NCBI RefSeq assembly: GCF_022496765.1
Contig: NZ_VANV01000001.1
Location: forward strand, 1-64,000
Source: Acidaminobacter sp. JC074
GTDB lineage: Bacteria > Bacillota > Clostridia > Peptostreptococcales > Acidaminobacteraceae
Length of the DNA stretch: 64,000 bases
Direction of reading: 5' to 3'
A program made the translations under genes and the position numbers. Below are positions 28,276-35,986 of the stretch, piece after piece; position 1 is the first letter of the stretch, and the number at the start of each line of letters is the position of its first letter. The notes under the pieces are model-generated. The model was not told the origin of the DNA. It worked only from the letters and a program-made list of their open reading frames with translations, and did no database searches.

Positions 28276-29517
28276 TTATTTCAATCTGTCATAGTCCTTT
28301 TTCATTTGCGCAGCTGCATCTGATAATGTCATTTCACCAGTTAACAAACCTGTACCTGTAGAACACATTGTATCCCACATACCACTTGGTAAGTATTCTC
28401 TATCAAAATAAGGGAAACCTCTAAGTGCTGCATATTTCTCGTAATCATCTTTTAAGATACCTGTATCAGATTCTACCCCCTGTAAACCTGCTGGCAGTGC
28501 ATTGGCAGAAGCTAATCTAGACATTTGCGCTGGTTCTGCTAAGAAATTGATAAACTTAAGTGCCTCTTCTTTATGCTCTGAATCTTTCCACATACCAACA
28601 GTTGTTCTCTCACCTGAAATAAGTGTCGGTTCATCAGCTGGATCATTAGATGGTACTGGCATAAATCCTACATTTGCATCAGGGTTGTAATTAAGCGCTT
28701 CAGCAATAACATAGTTACCGTAGAAAGTAAAAGCCGTTTTATCTTGAGCTAAGTTTTTAGCTGAATCTGTATAACCAGATGATAATTTATCTACATTTAA
28801 ATATTCATTGTCATTTAAGTCAACTAACAATTGAGCAACTTCTTCCCACTTAGACCACTCAAAAGATCCATCTTTAAATGCTGCTCTGTCATTAGCACCA
28901 TCATTTGTTATAAAGAACGAAGGCGCTGTCCAATCAAAGAAGTTTCCAACTGTCCAAGAGTCTTTACCACCTACATGAATTGGTGTATAACCTGCAGCCT
29001 TTACAGCATCACATGCTACCATAAAATCATCCCAAGTCTTAATGTCATCTACATTAACACCAGCCGTGTCCAATACTGTTTTGTTATATGCAATACCTGA
29101 TAAGTCTACATCTAAAGGTAATACAAATACTTCACCTTCTTTACTAGTAACAACCTTTTGAATACCAGGGTTTAATTTAGATACCCAAGCTTGATCTGTA
29201 AGCGGCTCTAAGTATTCACTGTATCTAGCAACAGACCAACCATGTGTTGACCACATATCTGGTAAATCATTGGCAGCCATTTTCGTTTTCATTACAGCTT
29301 CATACTCAGCATTACCTGGAACAAGTGTAACTGTAATACCTGGATTTGCAGCTTCAAAATCAGCTATTACTTCTCTAAAAGTTTCTGTAATCTTTTCAGT
29401 TGTTTGGAAATTAATCATCAATGTTAATTCTACATCACTCGATTCCTCACTCGCACATCCAATGAACATGGTCATTGTTAATGTTAAAATTAATAATACC
29501 CCTAAAAGTCTTTTCAT
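28276..29517 (-). CDS. carbohydrate ABC transporter substrate-binding lipoprotein
   Basis: The protein has 413 residues. A lipoprotein signal with lipobox FIGC is near residue 21. Features of family-1 solute-binding proteins are present: FEAANPGITVTLVPG, AYNKTVLDTAGV, TWDDFMVACDAVKAAGYTPI and AFTFYGNYVIA. It binds the sugar outside the membrane and delivers it to the permease pair. SD GAGGAGG precedes the ATG. It is the first gene of a six-gene run ending in lacI. Cargo is inferred as alpha-galactosides from the GH36 gene. Confidence 0.92.
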   Translation of the reverse strand: MKRLLGVLLILTLTMTMFIGCASEESSDVELTLMINFQTTEKITETFREVIADFEAANPGITVTLVPGNAEYEAVMKTKMAANDLPDMWSTHGWSVARYSEYLEPLTDQAWVSKLNPGIQKVVTSKEGEVFVLPLDVDLSGIAYNKTVLDTAGVNVDDIKTWDDFMVACDAVKAAGYTPIHVGGKDSWTVGNFFDWTAPSFFITNDGANDRAAFKDGSFEWSKWEEVAQLLVDLNDNEYLNVDKLSSGYTDSAKNLAQDKTAFTFYGNYVIAEALNYNPDANVGFMPVPSNDPADEPTLISGERTTVGMWKDSEHKEEALKFINFLAEPAQMSRLASANALPAGLQGVESDTGILKDDYEKYAALRGFPYFDREYLPSGMWDTMCSTGTGLLTGEMTLSDAAAQMKKDYDRLK

Positions 29518-29531
29518 GCGTCCTCCTCTTA

Positions 29532-29541
29532 AAAACGTTTT
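29532..29541. promoter_or_regulatory. CG-centred palindrome, candidate LacI-family operator
   Basis: AAAACGTTTT, a perfect 10-bp palindrome with the central CG typical of LacI-family operators. It lies just downstream of the predicted start of transcription of the binding-protein gene. Confidence 0.45.
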
Positions 29542-29555
29542 CCTTGTTTAACTTA

Positions 29556-29584
29556 ATTTTAGTAAAAATTTTAGTAAAATTCAA
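29556..29584 (-). promoter_or_regulatory. promoter of the sugar ABC run with tandem pseudo-palindromes
   Basis: TTGAAT (29584-29579), 17-nt spacer, TAAAAT (29561-29556). The -10 and spacer are made of two tandem copies of the 12-bp unit ATTTTAGTAAAA (29556-29567 and 29568-29579), each nearly symmetric. A third related sequence lies near 29590. The layout suits repressor sites covering the promoter. Confidence 0.5.
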
Positions 29585-29683
29585 GTGATTTTTTAACTAA
29601 AATTAATATCCACACCTTCAATTGTCAGAAAACTCTTGAAATTCAGCCATTTAGAAGATGTAATTTTTTTTTCGAAAACATAA

Positions 29684-29712
29684 AAAAAAGAACATTTCTG
29701 TTCTTTTTTTTC
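29684..29712 (-). terminator. rho-independent terminator after the GH13 gene
   Basis: The stem AGAACA / TGTTCT, extended by A/T pairs, is followed by eight T residues on the minus strand. It separates the GH13 gene from the transporter run. Confidence 0.85.
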
Positions 29713-29715
29713 CCA

Positions 29716-31497
29716 TTATTTTAGTAAACAGTATCCCATTGGCGGAATAGTCATGCTGTCTTTTACTTGATTTTTATCAAAATATGATAAGTATGACTTG
29801 TCTAATTCTAAGGTCTGCTTTTCTTGTGTCGGATTGATTACAACATGTAAATCACCCTTTTTAAAGATTAACAAACTGTCATGATCAAGCCACTTATTAT
29901 CATATAACTTAAATTCTTCATGTTCATGTCTCATCTTAATGATGTCAGTCATAAAGGTATGCATATCTGAACCGATATGGTCAAATGTCATACACTTTCT
30001 GTGATCTTCTAAGCCACCACCATGTTTACCAGTCATAGGTATTTCACTACCATAATATACGCAAGGTGAACCAAGTTGTGTCATCATAAAGAAATAAGAT
30101 AATTTGATGCGGTCAATGTCTTGAGAAGCTGTTGTTAACAAACGACTTGTATCATGAGAATCCAATAGGTTAAAGTTATGTTCTGTTACCTGTAGGCTGT
30201 AAGAGACCTTCACTTGGTTAACTGCATGAATAAACTCTGACTTATTAATCGTTCTCGTACAGAAGTACTGCTTCATTGCATCAGTGAGTGGATAGTTCAT
30301 AACCGCATCAAATTGATCACCTTGTAACCAGGCACCAGCATCATGCCAAACTTCTCCTAAAAGGAAAACATCTTCTTTAACTGACTTCACTTCATCTCTA
30401 AACCTTCTCCAGAAATGATGGTCTACTTCATTTGCCACATCTATACGCCAAGCATCAATGTTAAACTCTTCAATCCAATACTTACCGACTTCCATAAAGT
30501 ATTCTATGACTTCAGGATTTTCCGTATTGACTTTTGGCATACTCTTAACCCTACCAAAAGTCTCATAGTTAAGATAACGACCATCTAATTCGTCATAAGG
30601 CTTGTCGTAGACAGGAAACTTGTTGATGTGAAACCAATCGCTGTATTTAGATTTTTCATTGTTTTTTACAACATCTAACCATATCGGCGACTCTGAACCC
30701 ATATGATTAAAAACAGCATCTAACATGATTTTAATGCCTTTTTCATGTGCTTTTTCTACCAGCTCTTTAAACTTAGCCTTGTCACCTAGTCCCTTATCAA
30801 TGGTCATATAGTCTACCGTATCATAGCGGTGGTTGGTTCTTGCCTCAAATATTGGGCATAAATAAATACCATTAAAGCCCATGTCTTTTAAGTAGTCTAA
30901 TCGGTTGATGATGCCTTGCAGATCGCCACCATTAAAGTTATGGTGTTTCGGACGAGAGCCCCATGGCTCTACACCTTTAGGATCAATGGACTTGTCGCCA
31001 TTTTCAAATCTATCAGGAAAGATCTGATACCATACTGTATCTTTAACCCAATCAGGAATTGTATGTACATCCTTCTTATTAAGATAAGGAAAACAAAAGA
31101 AGTTGGACAAGTCGCTTAAGACCCATGTGTTGTCCTTTGTAAGTGTGATCATTCTTCTTTCACCTACTAGGAGTCTTTCTTCACTAGACTCTAATATGAA
31201 AGCATATCTAGATCTTTTATGACTTGGTTTAAAGCTTGCAAACCAATAGTCATGGTACTCAGTTGTTACCTCTTTTGTCATTTCTACATTGACACCAGAC
31301 CATCCTGAACCATCAGAAGCTTCAAGGTTACCACCATCAGCACCACCTTTGGTCCATATGTAGGGATCGCCAATTCTTAATGTGACTTTATCAACATCAC
31401 CTATTTTTGTTCTAATTCTTATATGCAAAGTTTCTTCATCGTAACCATAAGCAAAATTGGACTTTGGACGATGTAATATACTGTCTCTTGAAATCAT
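29716..31497 (-). CDS. GH13 alpha-glycosidase (neopullulanase/cyclomaltodextrinase type)
   Basis: The protein has about 593 residues. An N-terminal CBM34-like beta-domain (about 1-125) is followed by the catalytic barrel. The GH13 motifs are intact: DAVFNH (I), WRIDVANE with the nucleophile Asp (II), LLGEVWHD with the acid/base Glu (III) and LLDSHDTSR (IV). There is no signal peptide, so it degrades imported malto- or cyclodextrins. The start at 31497 follows GGAGAGGAG; the longer frame to 31521 encodes that SD. It is divergent from an AraC regulator. Confidence 0.92.
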   Translation of the reverse strand: MISRDSILHRPKSNFAYGYDEETLHIRIRTKIGDVDKVTLRIGDPYIWTKGGADGGNLEASDGSGWSGVNVEMTKEVTTEYHDYWFASFKPSHKRSRYAFILESSEERLLVGERRMITLTKDNTWVLSDLSNFFCFPYLNKKDVHTIPDWVKDTVWYQIFPDRFENGDKSIDPKGVEPWGSRPKHHNFNGGDLQGIINRLDYLKDMGFNGIYLCPIFEARTNHRYDTVDYMTIDKGLGDKAKFKELVEKAHEKGIKIMLDAVFNHMGSESPIWLDVVKNNEKSKYSDWFHINKFPVYDKPYDELDGRYLNYETFGRVKSMPKVNTENPEVIEYFMEVGKYWIEEFNIDAWRIDVANEVDHHFWRRFRDEVKSVKEDVFLLGEVWHDAGAWLQGDQFDAVMNYPLTDAMKQYFCTRTINKSEFIHAVNQVKVSYSLQVTEHNFNLLDSHDTSRLLTTASQDIDRIKLSYFFMMTQLGSPCVYYGSEIPMTGKHGGGLEDHRKCMTFDHIGSDMHTFMTDIIKMRHEHEEFKLYDNKWLDHDSLLIFKKGDLHVVINPTQEKQTLELDKSYLSYFDKNQVKDSMTIPPMGYCLLK

Positions 31498-31527
31498 TAA
31501 TTTCTCCTCTCCTATTGACATAATAGC

Positions 31528-31546
31528 ATAGGCAAACGTATCCTAT
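31528..31546. promoter_or_regulatory. inverted repeat between GH13 and AraC genes
   Basis: ATAGG-CAAACGTAT-CCTAT lies in the 87-bp divergent region, just downstream of a TTGACA (31515-31520) facing the AraC gene. It may be an operator for the AraC or LacI regulator; no second copy was found. Confidence 0.35.
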
Positions 31547-31584
31547 ATGTATATAAATGTTCTAATATGTACATAGGAGTTGTT

Positions 31585-32259
31585 ATGAGAGAAATTTTGC
31601 ATTCTGATCTTACTTTATTTGATGAAAGACTATTCTTTTATTTTAGAAATAAGTACAGACCTGAAATCATTGAATACTTAAAAAACAAGCATCAAATAGA
31701 GATAAAAGATGAAATTGAGTTTGACATTAAAAGGACCAATACCTTTATGTGGAATGGCATACTAGTAAGAGAAATTGTCCAACTGGGTTATACTTATGAA
31801 CACTTGGCCAACCAATATGATGCCATCTATGAAAAAATAGAAAAGTGCAAATCAATTGAGGAATTACAGAAACAAGAGCTTTACATGTTTACTAGGTATG
31901 TGGATATCATCATCAACCAACAGGAAATGACCGACCATCTATTGGTTAACAGAATCCTTCATTATCTGCATTTGCAAATAGAAGACTACTATACCATCGA
32001 AGACTTGACCAACTCATTAGGCATCTCACAGTCTTATGCTGCTAAGATATTTAAAGAACATATGGATACAAGTATCATGAAATACGGAAAAGAACTTAAG
32101 ATCAAACGTGCCAAAGCCCTTTTAAGGGGCAATGCTTCTGTTACAGAGATTGGAGAAAAACTAGGCTTTTATGATCAAGCCCATTTCTCTAAAACATTTA
32201 AGAGGATTACTGGTGTCTCTCCTCAAAAATACCGATTAGAATTACAATCTGATGAATGA
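31585..32259 (+). CDS. AraC-family transcriptional regulator
   Basis: The protein has about 224 residues, short for the family. The C-terminal 100 residues hold the two helix-turn-helix motifs (TIEDLTNSLGISQSYAAKIFK and VTEIGEKLGFYDQAHFSKTFK, ending TGVSPQKYR). The N-terminal 110 residues do not look like a cupin, so the sensing mode is unclear. The ATG at 31585 follows AGGAG. Being divergent from the GH13 gene suggests control of that gene. Confidence 0.85.
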   Translation: MREILHSDLTLFDERLFFYFRNKYRPEIIEYLKNKHQIEIKDEIEFDIKRTNTFMWNGILVREIVQLGYTYEHLANQYDAIYEKIEKCKSIEELQKQELYMFTRYVDIIINQQEMTDHLLVNRILHYLHLQIEDYYTIEDLTNSLGISQSYAAKIFKEHMDTSIMKYGKELKIKRAKALLRGNASVTEIGEKLGFYDQAHFSKTFKRITGVSPQKYRLELQSDE

Positions 32260-32354
32260 CTTTTAGGCTAATGGGTATACTCTTTGTATATTGTTTACAA
32301 GCTTCTAATAAAAAAGCTATGATTCTCTATAAAAAAGTCATGAATCATGTAAAA

Positions 32355-32384
32355 TAACATGGTATGTTAAAAGTCGCAGTGCGA
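32355..32384. promoter_or_regulatory. two adjacent palindromes upstream of the YgjV-type gene
   Basis: TAACAT-GGT-ATGTTA (32355-32369) and TCGCA-G-TGCGA (32374-32384) lie 4 nt apart, 57-86 nt before the ATG at 32441. They are possible operators; no binder is evident. Confidence 0.35.
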
Positions 32385-32440
32385 TTTGAATTAGACAATT
32401 GTGTAGCATAGACTACAAGGAAAATAAAAGGAGCTAACTT

Positions 32441-33061
32441 ATGGACATTAACTTACTCGATTGGTTTGGATATCTTGCATCTCTAATTGTATTGATATCA
32501 CTTCTATCAAGTTCAATTCTAAAATTAAGATGGATCAACTTAGTCGGTGCTGCATTGTTTGCTGCATACGGTTTTATGATCAACTCTTTACCAACTGCTA
32601 TGATGAACTTAGGTATTGTCATCATCAACATCTACTATTTATTTAAGTACTATTCTGCTAAAGAGTTCTTCCAAGTACTTGAGATCACACCAGATTCAAA
32701 CTACTTCAACTCTTTTATGGACTTCCATAAAGATGATGTAAAGAAGTTCTTCAACAAAGAGAATATGAAAATCTCAGATGCGACAATCGGTTTTTATGTT
32801 TTAAGAAACATGGTTCCTGCAGGTGTTTTCATTGGCGAACCACTTTCTAGCACAAGATTAAGAGTAGATTTAGACTTTGCCGTACCAGAATACAGAGACT
32901 TCAAAATCGGTGACTACATCTATAACAAACACCCAGAGTACTTCTTAGATTTTGGTTTCAATGAGCTAGTTGCAACAACAACAAATGAAGCACACACTAA
33001 ATACTTAGAAAAAATGGGCTTTACTAAAAAAGGCAATGAATATATAAAGAAGTTAGGTTAA
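32441..33061 (+). CDS. YgjV-like membrane domain fused to a GNAT-like C-terminal domain
   Basis: The protein has 206 residues. The first 75 residues form three membrane helices (DWFGYLASLIVLISLLSSS, INLVGAALFAAYGFMIN, MMNLGIVIINIYYLFKYY) like the YgjV family. Residues about 105-206 read as a GNAT-like fold with DLDFAVPEYRDFKIGDYIY and the closing HTKYLEKMGFTKKGNEYIKK. The acetyl-CoA loop is not obvious. SD AAAGGAGC precedes the ATG. It is a single gene with its own hairpin terminator. Function unknown. Confidence 0.7.
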   Translation: MDINLLDWFGYLASLIVLISLLSSSILKLRWINLVGAALFAAYGFMINSLPTAMMNLGIVIINIYYLFKYYSAKEFFQVLEITPDSNYFNSFMDFHKDDVKKFFNKENMKISDATIGFYVLRNMVPAGVFIGEPLSSTRLRVDLDFAVPEYRDFKIGDYIYNKHPEYFLDFGFNELVATTTNEAHTKYLEKMGFTKKGNEYIKKLG

Positions 33062-33085
33062 CCACCTAACTTCTTTCATTTTCTA
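33046..33085 (+). terminator. hairpin terminator after the YgjV-type gene
   Basis: Perfect 13-bp stem AAAGAAGTTAGGT / ACCTAACTTCTTT with a 5-nt loop containing the stop codon. The T tract is short and interrupted. Confidence 0.65.
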
Positions 33086-33189
33086 TAATTTTATATGTTC
33101 TCACACTCCAAAGGTGTGTTTACACCAGTAAATCAAACATAGATATATCACTATTTCTTTACTTTCAAGGTGTTACAATTCTACACATA

Positions 33190-33213
33190 TAAAAAGCAGG
33201 AGTTTCCTCCTGC
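33190..33213 (-). terminator. terminator of RNA unit 1
   Basis: On the minus strand GCAGGAG-GAAA-CTCCTGC is followed by TTTTT. It lies just downstream of RNA unit 1 and shows that the array is transcribed in the minus direction. Confidence 0.75.
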
Positions 33214-33214
33214 C

Positions 33215-33261
33215 CTAATCCTTATATTGTGGCTGGTCTTACGGATTAGCTGCCCTTCCAC
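33215..33261 (-). ncRNA. RNA unit 1 of a type III antitoxin-like array
   Basis: Minus-strand order: GTGG, AAGGG, a loop containing CTAATCC, TAAGACCAGC, CCAC, then AATA and GGATTAG. GTGG pairs with CCAC, and CTAATCC (33249-33243) pairs with GGATTAG (33221-33215). The pairs interleave, giving an H-type pseudoknot. It is followed by a terminator. This is the best-supported fold of the three units. Confidence 0.6.
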
Positions 33262-33308
33262 ACTTTCTAATCTGTTATATATATTCCCTTTTTTTTACCG
33301 TATAAACA

Positions 33309-33331
33309 GGAAAAAGAGCATTATATGCTCT
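33309..33331 (-). terminator. terminator of RNA units 2 and 3
   Basis: AGAGCAT-ATA-ATGCTCT followed by TTTTT on the minus strand, just downstream of RNA unit 2. Confidence 0.7.
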
Positions 33332-33336
33332 CTCTC

Positions 33337-33380
33337 AATCTTTTTATTGTGGCTGGTCTTACGAAAAACTGCCCTTCCAC
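33337..33380 (-). ncRNA. RNA unit 2 of the array
   Basis: It has the same layout as unit 1: GTGG-AAGGG, a variable loop (TTTTT), TAAGACCAGC-CCAC, then AATA and GATT. TTTTT in the loop can pair with AAAAA after CCAC, again interleaved with the outer stem. It starts about 48 nt after unit 3, as in a tandem repeat. Confidence 0.5.
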
Positions 33381-33384
33381 CCAA

Positions 33385-33432
33385 AATCTAAATATTGTAG
33401 CTGGTCTTATATGCGTCGCACAACCCTTCTAC
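33385..33432 (-). ncRNA. RNA unit 3 of the array
   Basis: Conserved blocks GTAG-AAGGG, TAAGACCAGC and CTAC are present, with a longer loop holding its own TGCG-A-CGCA hairpin, then AATA and GATT. The outer stem changes GTGG/CCAC to GTAG/CTAC, a compensatory pair. The pseudoknot pairing is weak here (about 4 A-T pairs). It begins 10 nt after the toxin stop codon. Confidence 0.5.
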
Positions 33433-33442
33433 ACTTACAATT

Positions 33443-34106
33443 CTATTCAATGTCTTCTTTTTTGTCAATGGGTTTCTTGCAATTGATTATTAAATACTCC
33501 CCGCTAATATTAATATCGTCAGTTTTAATATAACAGTTTACAATTAAGTGAAGATCTTCAATAGAAAGCATATTTAACTGATTCTTTTTGCACCTATAAA
33601 TCAATTCAGACGTAGAATCTGTTTGTATTTCAAAGATTCCACTATACTCAGTTCCTTCTTTCAAATTGACTATGGCACTAAAATCAATATCTACATTCTC
33701 TAACAAATCAACATATTTATTGTATTCTTTTTCAGCAACATTTCCAGACAACATATTGTATTCAGTAAATTTTTTACTCAACTTAGCAAAAGACTCTTTA
33801 GCTAAGAATACAGGTCTACCAGTTATTTGATTAACCCACTTATTCCTAATAGCGTTTTTGTGAACAACTTTATATTTATCAATCTTAGCAATAGAACTCG
33901 TTTCTAATATTCTCATCCCAAAACCATATCGCTTTGTTTTGTTCCATCTCTCTTTCGTATATGTTGTTAGTGGAATAACAATATAAATCTCTTTCCTTTA
34001 AGGTTCTTATAATAACAGCTGGATGGATACCATTAAACTCAGGTGCTCTACCTCGAAACTCTATACTATAAACACCACCATTTACATAACGCTGAATATC
34101 ACCCAT
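33443..34106 (-). pseudogene. ToxN/AbiQ-type type III toxin endoribonuclease, frameshifted
   Basis: The N-terminal frame (34106 down to about 33985) reads MGDIQRYVNGGVYSIEF, then PEFNGIHPAVIIRTLKE. The other frame continues YIVIPLTTYTKERW and GFGMRILETSSIAKIDK to the stop at 33443. Together they give the ToxN/AbiQ order over about 220 residues. The break is at about 33980-33990, where the codons for Leu-Tyr-Ile run through a TA-rich stretch; adding two bases there restores one frame. Family members are RNases that process and are neutralised by a repeat RNA. A TATAAT lies at 34135-34130. This could be a true pseudogene, a phase-variable switch or a sequencing error. Confidence 0.75.
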
Positions 34107-34224
34107 CTCCTTTTCGTTGACTACTTTATATTATACATCATAATTTATATAAATATAGCCAAAAATAGGAAATCATTTTTTATCCTCTTAAGTAAAAGTA
34201 AACTAACTCGTCCTTTTATAAACA

Positions 34225-34255
34225 GATAAAATAAACCAGTATCAAAAGATACTGG
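34225..34255 (-). terminator. rho-independent terminator after the GNAT gene
   Basis: CCAGTATC-TTTT-GATACTGG perfect stem followed on the minus strand by TTTATTTTAT. Confidence 0.8.
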
Positions 34256-34287
34256 CTTCGCATTACTTTAAATTATTCACATAAACT

Positions 34288-34677
34288 CTAGATATCTTGA
34301 GTTCTCATAATCACGTACTCTTTGCCACCTTTTGTGAAGGTTTCATCAGTTTCTCTTAGACCAAATCTCTTATAGAAGTCTGTCTTTTCTATACGTGCAT
34401 TGCACCAGAGGTTTTGGTATTTATCTTTCACATACTTAAGAAGTTCTGATCCGATGCCTTTACCTTGATAATCATGTAAAGTGGCAAACTTTCTAAATTG
34501 ATATCCATGACTGGTTTTAAATACGGAAATAACCGATACAAGGTGATCATCTAGGAAATAGCCATAATGGTCACCTTCTGGATCACAGTCAAGTTTTATA
34601 TAGTCTAAGTCTCTATCTGGCCACATGACTTTATGGCGGATTTCGTAAGTATCCTGATAGGAAATGGCCTTTACCAT
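34288..34677 (-). CDS. GNAT-family N-acetyltransferase
   Basis: The protein has 129 residues, a minimal single-domain GNAT. The N-terminal IRHKVMWPDRDLDYIKL is typical of a subfamily common in Bacillota. The acetyl-CoA loop is DYQGKGIGSELLKYVKD, and the C-terminal ARIEKTDFYKRFGL completes the fold. The start overlaps the upstream membrane-protein gene by 7 bp, so they are coupled. Substrate unknown. Confidence 0.85.
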   Translation of the reverse strand: MVKAISYQDTYEIRHKVMWPDRDLDYIKLDCDPEGDHYGYFLDDHLVSVISVFKTSHGYQFRKFATLHDYQGKGIGSELLKYVKDKYQNLWCNARIEKTDFYKRFGLRETDETFTKGGKEYVIMRTQDI

Positions 34678-34988
34678 ACCTTTTGCTCCATAAGCATACC
34701 AACAATTAAGAATGCTGATAGGCCAAATCTGATAAAGTGGTGTCTTTTATTAATCTGTCCATGCATTTTTGTACCATTGATAATAGCTGAAATATGAGCT
34801 AATATTGCTCCTACACCAACAAGACCTACAGCAAGCATGCCAGATGTAAACAAGCCCGCAATCATCAAAGAACCACCTAATCCCATTAACACTGCTGATC
34901 CAGCTGGTATATTCTTATAAAAACCTTGTAAGACAGCTGCTATTAAAGACAGTGCACCATAAGCACCTACAACTAAATTAATACTCAT
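34671..34988 (-). CDS. small four-helix membrane protein, unknown
   Basis: The protein has 105 residues, almost wholly hydrophobic except for a His/Lys-rich loop (GTKMHGQINKRHHFIRFG) before the last helix. No family is recognised with confidence. SD TTGGAGG precedes the ATG. It is coupled to the downstream GNAT gene. Confidence 0.6.
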   Translation of the reverse strand: MSINLVVGAYGALSLIAAVLQGFYKNIPAGSAVLMGLGGSLMIAGLFTSGMLAVGLVGVGAILAHISAIINGTKMHGQINKRHHFIRFGLSAFLIVGMLMEQKVW

Positions 34989-35092
34989 TTTTCCTCCAAA
35001 TTAAATACTTTACTCCAGTATTCTAATTGTATCATGTTATTTTATACAGACAATAAAAGTCTATTATTCTTTAGAAAATCTTCCTATTTATC

Positions 35093-35986
35093 CTATTCAA
35101 ATAAAGATATCTGATTGTTTTTCTTAATCATTTTATCTCTGATAATTTCGTCCCCTACAAGCGGTGGACCTAGTATTTCAGAGTTTTGATCAAAGTTTCT
35201 ATAAAAACTCTTTGCACTATCATGATTGTAATTGGCATAACAGTACGTACAATCATGAACACATGTATTGTAAGCACCAATATCAATACTTTCTAGACAA
35301 TTACAGTCCTTACGTTGGTACTTATCCTTATTATAACCTGTGATGCCCATATCTCTAATGATACTTTCATCAATACATGCAGCTTTTTCTATACCATCAT
35401 AGGAACCACATGACTTTAACTGAATATCGTATTTACCTGCTATTTTCTTTAAAGTCATGGCTAGTTCATCTTTTTTCTTATCATCGATTCTATGAAAATC
35501 CTTAGATGCTTTTTCTATTTTCTTATAAAACTCCACAAAAGATATGATACAAGTTTCTACAGAACCTCGAAGTCTTTTACAGAGCTTTTCAAAGTAGAAC
35601 AAATGATAGTCTATGGTGTACTTGTCATTGATGATAATAGGATCGTACCGCCAGATAAGTCTAGACTTGCCTCCTAGTTTAGACAGTTCAACCATCGCTT
35701 CTATAACCGCATTTTTATCCTCAAGCCCTTTTTCCACATCTTTAAGATAAGGCGTAAGGGTTACCTGGGTCATAAAAGGTTTATCAATGTCATTAAAATG
35801 CTTTACTATTTCACTCGGATTCTTTGTCCAAAAGACATAACACTCAACGTCCTTAAAGAAAATACGAGAGATCTGTTTTCTATTCATGGGATTTCTAGTC
35901 AATACATAGCCAGCCTTTTGTCTATTTAGAAACCATTCCATATAAAAGGCTGGTATATCCGTTCGTCTAGAGACGCTTAAAATCAT
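35093..35986 (-). CDS. DUF1848-family protein (radical-SAM-like Fe-S protein)
   Basis: The protein has 297 residues. The N-terminal SVSRRTDIPAFYMEWF and TRNPMN followed by VFWTKNP are hallmarks of DUF1848. The C-terminal Cys cluster (DCNCLESIDIGAYNTC then HDCTYCYANYNH) suggests an iron-sulphur cluster. The reaction is unknown. The start overlaps the upstream gene by 20 bp and uses the SD GGAGAGGATTC. Confidence 0.85.
   Translation of the reverse strand: MILSVSRRTDIPAFYMEWFLNRQKAGYVLTRNPMNRKQISRIFFKDVECYVFWTKNPSEIVKHFNDIDKPFMTQVTLTPYLKDVEKGLEDKNAVIEAMVELSKLGGKSRLIWRYDPIIINDKYTIDYHLFYFEKLCKRLRGSVETCIISFVEFYKKIEKASKDFHRIDDKKKDELAMTLKKIAGKYDIQLKSCGSYDGIEKAACIDESIIRDMGITGYNKDKYQRKDCNCLESIDIGAYNTCVHDCTYCYANYNHDSAKSFYRNFDQNSEILGPPLVGDEIIRDKMIKKNNQISLFE

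Noticed and set aside
33229..33432. CRISPR-like repeat array
   Set aside because: Only three imperfect copies with unequal spacing (48 and 120 nt), variable interiors inside the repeat, terminators between units and no cas gene.
33885..34106. 73-residue ORF as an independent small gene
   Set aside because: Its sequence is the N-terminal third of the ToxN/AbiQ-type toxin; the frame change explains the early stop.
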